In this document: one piece after another, positions 1 to 7,551 of the stretch
Position numbering within the stretch: position 1 is the stretch's first letter
How the letters are laid out: every line of letters begins with the position of its first letter
Origin: Wolbachia endosymbiont of Ctenocephalides felis wCfeF
Lineage (GTDB): Bacteria > Pseudomonadota > Alphaproteobacteria > Rickettsiales > Anaplasmataceae
Direction of reading: 5' to 3'
NCBI GenBank assembly: GCA_028571325.1
Contig: CP116767.1
Span: 277,150-341,149 of the forward strand
Length of the DNA stretch: 64,000 nt
Position numbers and translations under genes: made by a program
Notes under the pieces: generated by a model
What the model saw: only the letters and a program-made list of their open reading frames with translations
What the model was told of the DNA's origin: nothing
Databases searched by the model: none

Positions 1-43
1 TACTGTTTGCATATCTTTTTTTGACATTACGGTTATAGGACTT

Positions 44-646
44 ATGTTCATCACCTTCGAAGGAATAGATGGCTCCGGTAAAACAACGCAGTCTGAGTTA
101 CTTGCGAATCATTTTAAGCAAATTCGTGGCGAAAATCATGTGATATTGACTCGAGAGCCAGGTGGTACTGATTTTGCAGAAAAGGTAAGAAGGGTATTAC
201 TTAAGGACAATATTGATCCCATCTCTGAACTTTTGCTGCTCACCTCAATGAGATATGAACATATGGAAAAATTAATATTACCAGCTCTAGAAGAAGGAAA
301 GATAGTGATTTGCGATCGGTTTATTGATTCAACTATTGCATACCAAGGGTATGGGCTTGGAGTTGACTTAGGGCTAATAGGGAACCTGCATAGGTTAGTA
401 AAAATTAGACGTCCGTATATCACATTTATCCTAGATATTGATGTTCAAGTTGGGCTAAGCAGAGCAAAGGACAAAAACAAATACGAAGAGATGGACATTA
501 ATTTTTATAATAAAGTTCGAAAAGGATTTCAAGAAATAGCGCTAAAAGAACCCGATAGGTGCAATGTTATCACTGAAATTGAAACTAAGGATGATAATCG
601 AGTGCATAGTGAAATTATCAATAGAATTGCTAGCACTATACAATAG
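44..646 (+). CDS. tmk: Thymidylate kinase
   Basis: Cytosolic kinase that phosphorylates dTMP to dTDP for DNA synthesis. The 200-residue protein has the P-loop GIDGSGKT (residues 7-14), the REPGGT loop (37-42) and the DRF motif (91-93) that positions dTMP; length is normal for the family. The ATG has AGGA 3 bases upstream (37-40). The 3' end overlaps the convergent Wsp-like gene by 11 bp. Identification is from motifs and overall sequence; no competing function. Confidence 0.97.
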   Translation: MFITFEGIDGSGKTTQSELLANHFKQIRGENHVILTREPGGTDFAEKVRRVLLKDNIDPISELLLLTSMRYEHMEKLILPALEEGKIVICDRFIDSTIAYQGYGLGVDLGLIGNLHRLVKIRRPYITFILDIDVQVGLSRAKDKNKYEEMDINFYNKVRKGFQEIALKEPDRCNVITEIETKDDNRVHSEIINRIASTIQ

Positions 647-1394
647 AGCTGGTTTTGCTAGCAAAATGAAAAGTAAGGCCAACTTCAATACCGCGTGTAG
701 AAAATGATCCATTGCAACTGAAGTTACTTTCGCTAATTGGCGATGGGGTGACAACCTCAGAAATTGTCGTTGCGCCAAAATATCTATATCCTATTCTCAT
801 ACTCACATATTTATGTATGTGGTAATCAATACCAGCTTTTAATTGATATGCAAGCCATATTGATGACTCGTCAAGTACTTTCATGTTTGTTGCACCAATC
901 CCAGTCCCAACGTAAAGAGAAGAAGAAAAACGATCACTTCTCCAGTGATAATAAACGTTTGCTATTAAAGATTCGCTTTTGATTTTCTTTACAGGTCCTG
1001 TTTTCCATGAAGTTCTTTCGTTAAATTCAAAACCACGATTATTTGCTGTCATAACGGAATATATTCCTTCTAATTCAACTCTGTAGCTGTTTATCGAATA
1101 GCCAAATGCCATATTTGCAGCAGAAAGTGGACTATATTTTGGTTGCAGTTCATTCAGCTGATCTGATCTTTTTAGATTCTTCCTATTTACACTCTTATTA
1201 TTATCATCCTGAAAGTTGAAATGCATTGTGAAACTAGGCTTTTCAAGTTGTTGTAGCTTCAATCTAGCTATGCTACCAATACCATAATATCCACCACTAA
1301 GGTAAAATCCTCCTGTTCCATTTGCAAAAGATTGCTGTGATAACAATAAAACAAGGACTGTTATCACTAATGTTTTTTTATTAATCATTACCAT
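636..1394 (-). CDS. Wsp-family (P44/Msp2-like) outer membrane beta-barrel protein
   Basis: A 252-residue protein with an N-terminal signal peptide (hydrophobic residues 9-20, likely cleavage after SFA at about 24), followed by alternating strands typical of the Anaplasmataceae surface antigen family. The segments YVGTGIGAT and MRIGYRYFGAT closely match blocks of the true Wsp protein elsewhere in the window (YVGVGLGAA, GARYFGS), so it is a diverged paralog. It probably sits in the outer membrane exposed to the host vacuole. An alternative ATG at residue 3 (1388) has a better-spaced GGA. It converges with tmk. The exact paralog name is not assigned. Confidence 0.85.
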   Translation of the reverse strand: MVMINKKTLVITVLVLLLSQQSFANGTGGFYLSGGYYGIGSIARLKLQQLEKPSFTMHFNFQDDNNKSVNRKNLKRSDQLNELQPKYSPLSAANMAFGYSINSYRVELEGIYSVMTANNRGFEFNERTSWKTGPVKKIKSESLIANVYYHWRSDRFSSSLYVGTGIGATNMKVLDESSIWLAYQLKAGIDYHIHKYVSMRIGYRYFGATTISEVVTPSPISESNFSCNGSFSTRGIEVGLTFHFASKTSSIV

Positions 1395-1785
1395 TCCACT
1401 ATTAAAGTTATGTCAATTCTCGCTGTTAGCTAGACAAATAAGGGACTTGCAGGCTTGCCCAAAGCTGCGGCTGTAGGCAATAAAGCAAATTGTTTTTTTA
1501 TTTCTGAGAATTGCTTTAGTATAACACTAATTAGTTGAAAATTATTTAATGCAACCCTCACTGGAAGGGCATCATGAAAGTAGCACATTTCTTATACCAA
1601 TTCCCATTACATAGGACAATAACGAGGGAAAGGCCCATACTGAAGCAAGTAGCATAGCGTGGTAAAGTGGCATCATTGTTTATTCGCTTTCTGTGTAACG
1701 GGAATTGGTATTATCATCCAAGTAGCTTCTCCTCCCGTCATCCCAGCGCCTCCTTCCTTGTCATCCCAGTAGCCCCTTTCTTGTT
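1395..1785. other. Gene-free stretch between Wsp-like gene and IS cluster
   Basis: No supported gene. It holds the start region of the minus-strand barrel gene, the MITE candidate at 1594-1711, and fragments of Wolbachia palindromic elements at about 1734-1775 (GTCATCCCAGCGCC and GTCATCCCAGTAGCC). Confidence 0.6.
1594..1711. repeat. Candidate MITE with 17-bp terminal inverted repeats
   Basis: The arms at 1594-1610 (ATACCAATTCCCATTAC) and 1695-1711 (GTAACGGGAATTGGTAT) are inverted repeats with one mismatch, enclosing about 84 bp without an ORF. Related fragments (PyCCAA..TTCC..GGTAATAGGACAA) occur near 58970 and 46955, suggesting a mobile, transposase-less family. No clear target duplication is visible. 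Confidence 0.5.
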
Positions 1786-2122
1786 ATCACTGCCATTAAG
1801 TTAAGGAAAGAGGAGTTAAGATCAGACAAAAAATTTGAAGTGATTGGGTAATTATGATGAATTTTTAGGCAAATAAAATCCAAGAGATTTGAAAAAATTG
1901 TAAGTTAAAAACGTGATATAAAAGAGACAAGAGAGAAAGATAACTCTACTCACTATAGGAATAGAGTTATCATGGGCGTGTGCGACCGGGAAAAAATTGG
2001 TATTACAACCGTTGTTATCAAGGTACACTAGCCCTATCTCTCGATACGTTTGAATAGTTGTTTGGGACATATATATGCACCCGTTTACAATCTTAAATTA
2101 ACTAAAACTATCGAGGTTTATT

Positions 2123-2206
2123 ATGGTTACATCTTATCAAAATTTTATTGGCATTGACATCGGAAAATTTAAAAATGTCGTTGCAATTCACAAACAGAAG
2201 AATGTA
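2123..2206 (+). pseudogene. IS110-family transposase, 5' fragment
   Basis: ATG with GAGG 6 bases upstream starts 28 codons reading MVTSYQNFIGIDIGKFKNVV, the N-terminus of an IS110-type DEDD transposase with the first catalytic Asp in GIDIG. The frame is cut by the left end of the IS481 element at 2207. The rest of the gene is not found after 3201, so this is a dead remnant. It differs from the intact IS110 transposase at 11380, so two IS110 lineages are represented. Confidence 0.75.
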
Positions 2207-3201
2207 TGGTCCCAGGGTGTGATGGTATGATAAAATATGAGAAAAAGATACCATCGAAGGAGGAGTTATGGGACAAATATTACATGGGTGCGCCAGAACA
2301 ACAGAGACAATTCGTAGAGCAATACAAAATAGTAAAGAGAGCATAGCAAAACTTTCTAAGTGCTATAACCTCAATCCGAAAACTATCGTTAAGTGGAGAA
2401 AACGCTTATTTACCAAAGATGCTGATATGGGTCCAAAGCATCCAAGATCAACTATCTTAACTCTGGAAGAGGAAGCTGTAATCGTTGCATTTCGCAAGCA
2501 CACGCTACTACCATTAGATGATTGCCTTTATGCCTTGCAGTCTACAATTCCACACCTAACACGCTCTAGTCTACATCGTTGTTTACAAAGGCATAGCATT
2601 AGCAGACTACCAGATGTCGATGGTGAAGTTAAACCAAAAAAGAAATTCAAACAATATCCTATAGGCTATTTCCATATTGATATCGCAGAAGTCAGAACAG
2701 AGGAAGGAAAGTTGTATCTATTTGTTGCAATAAATAGAACATCGAAATTCACCTATGTTGAGTTGCACAATACTGCTACAAAACCCATAGCTGCTGAGTT
2801 TTTGCGTAATTTGGTTAAAACTTTACCGTATAAAATCCACACTGTTTTGACAGATAATGGCATACAATTTACCAACCAGAAGCGCCATAAGCACGCTTTT
2901 CAACACATATTTGATAGAGTATGCGAAGAAAACGGCATTGAACATCGTTTGACAAAAGTTAGCCATCCTTGGACAAATGGCCAAGTTGAGCGTATGAACA
3001 AAACTTTAAAAAATGCTACTGTTAAAAAATACTACTACCGATCACATCAGCAACTCACAAATCATCTTTATGATTTTGTCATGGCTTACAATTATGCAAA
3101 GAGACTCAAAACTCTTAACGGTCTTACTCCTTTTGAATTTATATGTTTACAGTGCTCCTGAACTATTTATACTAAATCCATACCATCACACCCTGGGACC
3201 A
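2207..3201 (+). mobile_element. IS481-family insertion sequence
   Basis: A 995-bp element bounded by perfect 23-bp inverted repeats at 2207-2229 and 3179-3201 (starting TGGTCCCAGGGTGTGATGG). One transposase gene lies inside. It interrupts an IS110 transposase. Flanks share only TA on each side (2205-2206 and 3202-3203), so a long target duplication is not evident. Confidence 0.9.
2268..3161 (+). CDS. IS481-family transposase (DDE integrase core)
   Basis: A 297-residue transposase with an N-terminal helix-turn-helix (about 15-46) and an rve integrase core with the DDE triad at D138 (HIDIAEV), D196 (LTDNGIQF) and E241 (NGQVERMN). The stop after FICLQCS comes early. The +1 frame from 3148 continues as APELFILNPYHHTLGPY, matching the usual C-terminal end of this family, so a one-base indel near 3160 has removed about 15 residues. 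The catalytic domain is complete, so activity is possible but unproven. Confidence 0.88.
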   Translation: MGQILHGCARTTETIRRAIQNSKESIAKLSKCYNLNPKTIVKWRKRLFTKDADMGPKHPRSTILTLEEEAVIVAFRKHTLLPLDDCLYALQSTIPHLTRSSLHRCLQRHSISRLPDVDGEVKPKKKFKQYPIGYFHIDIAEVRTEEGKLYLFVAINRTSKFTYVELHNTATKPIAAEFLRNLVKTLPYKIHTVLTDNGIQFTNQKRHKHAFQHIFDRVCEENGIEHRLTKVSHPWTNGQVERMNKTLKNATVKKYYYRSHQQLTNHLYDFVMAYNYAKRLKTLNGLTPFEFICLQCS

Positions 3202-3555
3202 TACAGACTTAAAGAAGCAATTAATTTAAATGTTTAAAAACTTACACAGCAGTAACTGCAATGAATATTGTGAATAAGTACGTTCACACAGACTTAAAGC
3301 ACATATTCATTGGCTTAAGCAGAAATTGCTGTGGTAGCTGTTTGATATAAAATTCTATTTCTATGACAAAAATGGGTTTTTATTGCCCATATAATTTGCA
3401 AAATTACACAAATAAAAAAATTTTTAAAAAACATAGTTGATAACAATTGTAGACTGTCTGGGACAAAAGACGTAGCACCCAACTTTTCTTAACTTAATGG
3501 CAGTGATGACAGGAGAAGGGGTGCTGGGGTGACAAGAAGAGGGTAACAACAGAAC
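3202..3555. other. Gene-free stretch right of the IS481 element
   Basis: No gene recognised. Very AT-rich, with a run of A/T at 3410-3430, the right copy of the 20-bp inverted repeat (3488-3507) and a palindromic-element fragment at 3505-3545. Confidence 0.5.
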
Positions 3556-3855
3556 TTACTTAGGTATGAAATTACTCGCGTAAGATTTTGGACGTCTCTT
3601 AATATCTTTCGGCATTTCAATTATATATTTAGCATTGCGTCTTTTTGCGTAGAATACCGCTTTTTCAAGGGAGTCAAACTTTAATACAATCTGTTTTTTG
3701 GGGTTTTTTGAGCCAATCCATCCCATCAGAGGTTCAATATAGTAAGGATCAGGTTCAGTTCTTAGGTGCCAAAAGTGAGTATTACCTAAGCCTGATTGTG
3801 TTGCAGTTCTTGTTGGTTTGTAAATCTTAAAAACTACTCTATCATCAACGCTCAT
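3556..3855 (-). CDS. NDUFS4-like complex I accessory subunit
   Basis: A 99-residue protein matching the ETC complex I subunit conserved region (NDUFS4/18-kDa family). Typical features are the N-terminal VFKIYKPTRTATQSG, the central WHLRTEPDPYYIEPLMGW-like block and the C-terminal YAKRRNAKYIIE segment. It is expected to associate with the Fe-S arm of NADH:quinone oxidoreductase at the inner membrane. It stands alone here, away from any nuo gene. ATG at 3855. Confidence 0.85.
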   Translation of the reverse strand: MSVDDRVVFKIYKPTRTATQSGLGNTHFWHLRTEPDPYYIEPLMGWIGSKNPKKQIVLKFDSLEKAVFYAKRRNAKYIIEMPKDIKRRPKSYASNFIPK

Positions 3856-4007
3856 GGCTTTTGCTAAATAAACTAAAATATATACCTAAATAAATCCCTG
3901 TACAAACAATTAACGTGGGCTTCTTTTCTCTTTATAATGGAACAATATAGTTTTTACAAATTCAAAAATCAGTGTTAAATAAAGGTATAAACACAAAAAG
4001 AAAAAAA

Positions 4008-4652
4008 ATGATTGAACTTAAAGGTCCAGAAATTTGTGCGAGTGGAAATAAGAAAAATTTAATTGTTTGTTTACACGGCTGGGGATCAAGCGGTGATAAC
4101 TTTGTTCATCTTGCTAAAGTTATGGGCAAATCTTTACCTGATTCATGTTTTATAGCACCAAGTGCTCCATTTGAAAGGGAAATAGGTGATGGTTATCAAT
4201 GGTTCAGCTTAGAGGATCGCAGTGAAGAGGCGCTATATAATGGAGTAAAGAGTGCTGTATCGATAGTAAATCATTTTATTGATACGAAGTTAAAAGAGCT
4301 TAGCTTAAATGATGCACAGCTTTCTTTGATTGGGTTTTCCCAAGGGGCAATGCTTGCAATACACACAGCTCTTACCCGCTCTCAATCTTGTGCATCGGTT
4401 GTTGCATATTCTGGTAGGTTTCTTTCGCCTTCAAAAGTTGCGCCAGAGATCAAATCAAAGCCCAACATGTGCATTATCCACGGTGATGCTGATGATGTAG
4501 TACCTTTTTCTTCTCTTGACTTGACAGTTAAAGCTCTGAAGGAAAATGGAATAAACGTTGAGGGGCACCCAATTCACGCATTGGGCCACATTATCAATGA
4601 AGAAGGAATAAGATTGGGTGTAGAGTTTATTAAGAAAAATTTCAAAAACTAA
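4008..4652 (+). CDS. Phospholipase/carboxylesterase-type alpha/beta hydrolase
   Basis: A 214-residue Abhydrolase_2 protein. The nucleophile is S111 in GFSQG, with D162 (HGDADDVVP) and H194 (LGHIIN) completing the triad; HGWGSSGDNF forms the oxyanion region. The family hydrolyses short acyl esters and lysophospholipids; the real substrate is unknown. I chose the ATG at 4008, where similarity starts. A GTG at 3972 in the same frame would add 12 Lys-rich residues. The next gene starts 5 bp after its stop, so the two are probably co-transcribed. Confidence 0.88.
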   Translation: MIELKGPEICASGNKKNLIVCLHGWGSSGDNFVHLAKVMGKSLPDSCFIAPSAPFEREIGDGYQWFSLEDRSEEALYNGVKSAVSIVNHFIDTKLKELSLNDAQLSLIGFSQGAMLAIHTALTRSQSCASVVAYSGRFLSPSKVAPEIKSKPNMCIIHGDADDVVPFSSLDLTVKALKENGINVEGHPIHALGHIINEEGIRLGVEFIKKNFKN

Positions 4653-4657
4653 TTTTC

Positions 4658-5470
4658 ATGCACTTGTTTTGCTTCGGTTATGGATATGTAGCTAGGTTTC
4701 TATCGAAAAAGTTGCTGAATTTAGGTTGGAAAGTTAGCGGCACTTCAAGAAATCAAGATGTACGAAGTGTTAGCCTCTTTAATTACAATGAAGTGAGCAA
4801 AGATACATTTCAAGACGTAACACATATTTTAATTTCCATCCCGCCAGATGGTGATGATGTGCTGGAGAGGTATGGCCATTACTTTCAAAATGTCAAATGG
4901 TTTGGTTATCTGTCTGCAACTAGTGTCTATGGCGACCACGCTGGTAATTGGGTTACAGAAGAATCTGAAACAAAACCTGCAGAACACAGAGGAGAAAGTC
5001 GCCTTAGATCTGAAAAGAAATGGCTAAATAGCAATTTACCTGTTCATGTTTTTCGTTTGGCCGGAATATACGGTCCCGGTAGAAACGTATTGGTTGATTT
5101 GCAACTCAGTAAAGCAAGAAATGTACGAAAAGAAGGGCATTTTTTTTCTCGTATTCATGTTGAAGATATATCGAATATTCTATTTTCTTCCATGCAAAGC
5201 ATAAAACCCGGTGAAATATACAATTGTGCGGACGACTTACCCGCTACACAATCTGAAGTGGTAGCATACGCGGCAAAACTTCTGAATATTAGTGCTCCAG
5301 AGCCAGTGGAGGTTTCTTCCTTGCCTAACTGTGCGCAGAGTTTTTATTTAGGATCAAAAAAAGTAAGCAATGTTAAAGTTAAAAGAGATCTTGGCATCTC
5401 TCTAGTTTACCCTAACTATAAGGTAGGGTTGGAAAGCTTATACGCTGAAGAGTTGAAGTCACATATTTAA
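4658..5470 (+). CDS. NAD(P)-dependent epimerase/reductase of the SDR superfamily (YeeZ-like)
   Basis: A 270-residue Rossmann protein. The N-terminal FGYGYVARFL replaces the usual GxxGxxG loop, as in YeeZ-type extended SDRs. The active-site strand SATSVYGDHAG and the RLAGIYGPGRN block are clear. The substrate cannot be told from sequence. It starts 5 bp after the esterase gene, suggesting one transcript. Confidence 0.83.
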   Translation: MHLFCFGYGYVARFLSKKLLNLGWKVSGTSRNQDVRSVSLFNYNEVSKDTFQDVTHILISIPPDGDDVLERYGHYFQNVKWFGYLSATSVYGDHAGNWVTEESETKPAEHRGESRLRSEKKWLNSNLPVHVFRLAGIYGPGRNVLVDLQLSKARNVRKEGHFFSRIHVEDISNILFSSMQSIKPGEIYNCADDLPATQSEVVAYAAKLLNISAPEPVEVSSLPNCAQSFYLGSKKVSNVKVKRDLGISLVYPNYKVGLESLYAEELKSHI

Positions 5471-5570
5471 TATCTATTCAGAGGCATGGTGAATATTGAA
5501 GCAAAAGTGGTGTCATGTAAATAGCTGATACATGGTTGTACGAATATCGCAATTTGAGCCTACCAGGAGG

Positions 5571-5715
5571 ATGTCATCCCAGTGCCCAGACACTGGGATC
5601 CAGCAAAACTGATCATAAACAAGAGCACTATACAGCATTTTCAATGAGACTACCAAAAACTGGATGCCAGTGTCAAGCACTGGCATGACAGGAAAAGGAG
5701 CTACTTGGATGACAT
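5571..5715. repeat. Wolbachia palindromic element, full-length pair
   Basis: The stretch opens with ATGTCATCCCAGTG...CACTGGGATCCAGC and closes with CTGGATGCCAGTGTCAAGCACTGGCATGACAGG...GATGACATC (broken here by dots), so the ends are inverted and each carries its own hairpin. It sits between a plus-strand and a minus-strand gene, where it may help end both transcripts. It also makes up most of the 333-bp gene-free gap at 5471-5803. Confidence 0.8.
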
Positions 5716-5768
5716 CTTTTAAAAAAAGGCAGAGACGATAGATTTTGATGGGGATATAGTTGAGGGAA

Positions 5769-5796
5769 AGAGGTAGAGATCTAGATCTCTACCTCT
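5769..5796. terminator. 28-bp perfect palindrome after the minus-strand membrane-protein gene
   Basis: A perfect palindrome centred at 5782/5783 (core GTAGAGATCTAGATCTCTAC), 8 bp beyond the stop of the gene at 5804-6241. As RNA it forms a 12-14 bp hairpin. The following minus-strand bases are pyrimidine-rich (CTTTCCCTC) but not a U-run, so it may be an imperfect terminator or a protein-binding palindrome. Confidence 0.45.
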
Positions 5797-5803
5797 GGTT
5801 ATA

Positions 5804-6241
5804 CTATGCAATTCCAAGTTTGCCTTTAAATGTAGCTACATTAGCAGGTATGCTTAAGTAATTTAATACTGTGCCTACAGCACCATTTTCAGCTTTTTTA
5901 GCCGCTTCTTCAGCTCCAACCTTAGCTGCTTCTTGAGCACCTTCAGCTTTTGTTACAGCTCCACTTATTTCCTCATTCTTATGCATTTGCTGATATGAAG
6001 AATAAGCTGCTGCGGTAAAGTATACAGCGGCAACGAATAAAGCTACAATTCCAAAAGGGTTAGCAACAGATGCTAAAAATGCAGGTCCAGCAATTGCACC
6101 AGTAGCAATGAATATTGTTGTTATTGCTGTTGCTAAAGATGCAACTGCAACTGTACCTTCGATACCCACTTTTGTGATATGTGCAGTGTTTTTCCACGCC
6201 CATATGCTTGGTGTGTTTTGATTTTTTTCATCGTTTGGCAT
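5804..6241 (-). CDS. Small membrane protein with Ala/Glu-rich tail, unknown function
   Basis: I do not recognise this 145-residue protein. It has two strongly hydrophobic segments (about 28-52 and 56-81), then an Ala/Glu/Lys-rich likely helical stretch (EGAQEAAKVGAEEAAKKAE, about 99-117). There is no N-terminal signal peptide. Ribosome-site purines (AAGAGGTTATT) precede the ATG at 6241. Similar architecture, with hydrophobic hairpin plus low-complexity segment, occurs in the gene at 27300. Such proteins are sometimes proposed as host-directed in Wolbachia, but that is speculation here. Confidence 0.75.
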   Translation of the reverse strand: MPNDEKNQNTPSIWAWKNTAHITKVGIEGTVAVASLATAITTIFIATGAIAGPAFLASVANPFGIVALFVAAVYFTAAAYSSYQQMHKNEEISGAVTKAEGAQEAAKVGAEEAAKKAENGAVGTVLNYLSIPANVATFKGKLGIA

Positions 6242-6385
6242 AATAACCTCTTAAAATATGAATAATAAAAAATTAAGTATATATTAATAACACATGTTAG
6301 TCAAGTCTTTTTTTATAATAATTTAATAAAATAAGTATATTCTGAGTTACTTCCTAAATTGCTACTAATCATGTACAATTGATAT

Positions 6386-7252
6386 ATGATACATGGTTGG
6401 CTGAATCTCGACAAAACAATAGGGATTAGTTCTGCACAAGCTGTAGCCCAAGTTAAAAAGGTTTTTGGAATTAAAAAAGCTGGTCATTTGGGAACACTTG
6501 ACCCCTTGGCTTCTGGTGTGTTGCCAATTGCCCTTGGCGAGGCAACAAAAACTATACCGTACTTATCTTGTGATTCAAAGGCATACAATTTCACAATAAA
6601 ATGGGGAGAACAAAAAACCACAGACGACTTAGATGGTGATACTATTAAAGCTAGCAACATAAAACCTGAGTATAACCAAATAAACTGCGCGATCAAGAAC
6701 TTTGTTGGTGAGATAGCACAAACTCCTCCTCAATTCTCAGCAATAAAAATCAATGGGACAAGGGCATACAGATTAGCAAGAAGTGGGCAAAAAGCGAATA
6801 TAAAGCCCCGCTTAGTGCGAATATATGAACTTAAATTGATCTCTGCTAATACCATAAACAACAGTGCTGATTTTTCTATGCTGTGCGGTAGTGGCGTGTA
6901 TGTGAGGTCAATTGCGAGAGATCTTGGAATTGCATTAAATTGCTTTGGACATATTACACGATTAAGAAGAACCATGGTAGGCAGTTTTAGAGAAACCGAA
7001 TCAGTGACAATTGAACTGCTTACAAAAAAAGATAAAATTATCCCCATTGCATCAGCTTTAAAATCAATGTTCAAGGTTGAAATTTCCGCAGAGGAAGCGG
7101 AGAAAATTAGAAAAGGTCAGGAAATCGTATTAAATAACTTGCGTAATTTAAAGAATTATGATATTTTCTGTACGATAGTGGGTAATGTACCCGTTGCAAT
7201 CTGCAGTTTTACTTATGGTTGTGTAAAACCTATTCGTGTTTTTAATGTTTGA
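6386..7252 (+). CDS. truB: tRNA pseudouridine-55 synthase
   Basis: Converts U55 to pseudouridine in the T loop of tRNAs. The 288-residue protein has the catalytic block HLGTLDPLASGVLP with nucleophile D39, the KIAPPQFSA-type substrate loop (as AQTPPQFSAIK) and the GVYVRSIARDLG motif. It begins the truB-rpsO-pnp cluster (13 and 14 bp gaps), an ancient bacterial arrangement. Confidence 0.96.
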   Translation: MIHGWLNLDKTIGISSAQAVAQVKKVFGIKKAGHLGTLDPLASGVLPIALGEATKTIPYLSCDSKAYNFTIKWGEQKTTDDLDGDTIKASNIKPEYNQINCAIKNFVGEIAQTPPQFSAIKINGTRAYRLARSGQKANIKPRLVRIYELKLISANTINNSADFSMLCGSGVYVRSIARDLGIALNCFGHITRLRRTMVGSFRETESVTIELLTKKDKIIPIASALKSMFKVEISAEEAEKIRKGQEIVLNNLRNLKNYDIFCTIVGNVPVAICSFTYGCVKPIRVFNV

Positions 7253-7264
7253 AATGAGGTTTAG

Positions 7265-7537
7265 ATGTCAATAACATCAGAAAAGAAAAAGAATTTAATA
7301 AATGTATATGCAATTAAAGAAAATGACACAGGTTCATCTTTTGTACAATGTGCTATTTTAACCGAAAGGATCAGTAACTTAACTGAGCACTTTAAAGTGC
7401 ACAAGCATGACCATCACTCTAAGCGTGGTTTACTTATATTAATAGGTAGAAGACGCAAGCACTTAAATTATATAAAGCGTAAGTTTGGTAATGAAGCCTA
7501 TCAGGGGTTAATAGAGAAGTTAGGCATTAGAAAATAA
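7265..7537 (+). CDS. rpsO: 30S ribosomal protein S15
   Basis: A 90-residue S15, normal length, with the diagnostic block [19 protein letters not shown] and C-terminal [17 protein letters not shown] that bind the 16S rRNA central domain. GAGG (7256-7259) precedes the ATG. Lies between truB and pnp, as in many bacteria. Confidence 0.98.
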   Translation: MSITSEKKKNLINVYAIKENDTGSSFVQCAILTERISNLTEHFKVHKHDHHSKRGLLILIGRRRKHLNYIKRKFGNEAYQGLIEKLGIRK

Positions 7538-7551
7538 TCGAGGAATTTTGT

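Larger units (their letters stand above)
1786..3507. mobile_element. Composite IS relic bracketed by 20-bp perfect inverted repeats
   Basis: ATCACTGCCATTAAGTTAAG at 1786-1805 is repeated exactly in inverted orientation at 3488-3507; after one mismatch the match continues for 4 more bases on the inner side. The 1.7 kb between holds an IS110-type 5' region and gene start plus a complete IS481 element. I infer an older element that received later insertions; its own transposase is not recognisable. Confidence 0.55.

Noticed and set aside
1852..2070. 72-codon minus-strand frame in the IS110 leader
   Set aside because: No recognisable family and it lies in a non-coding IS end.
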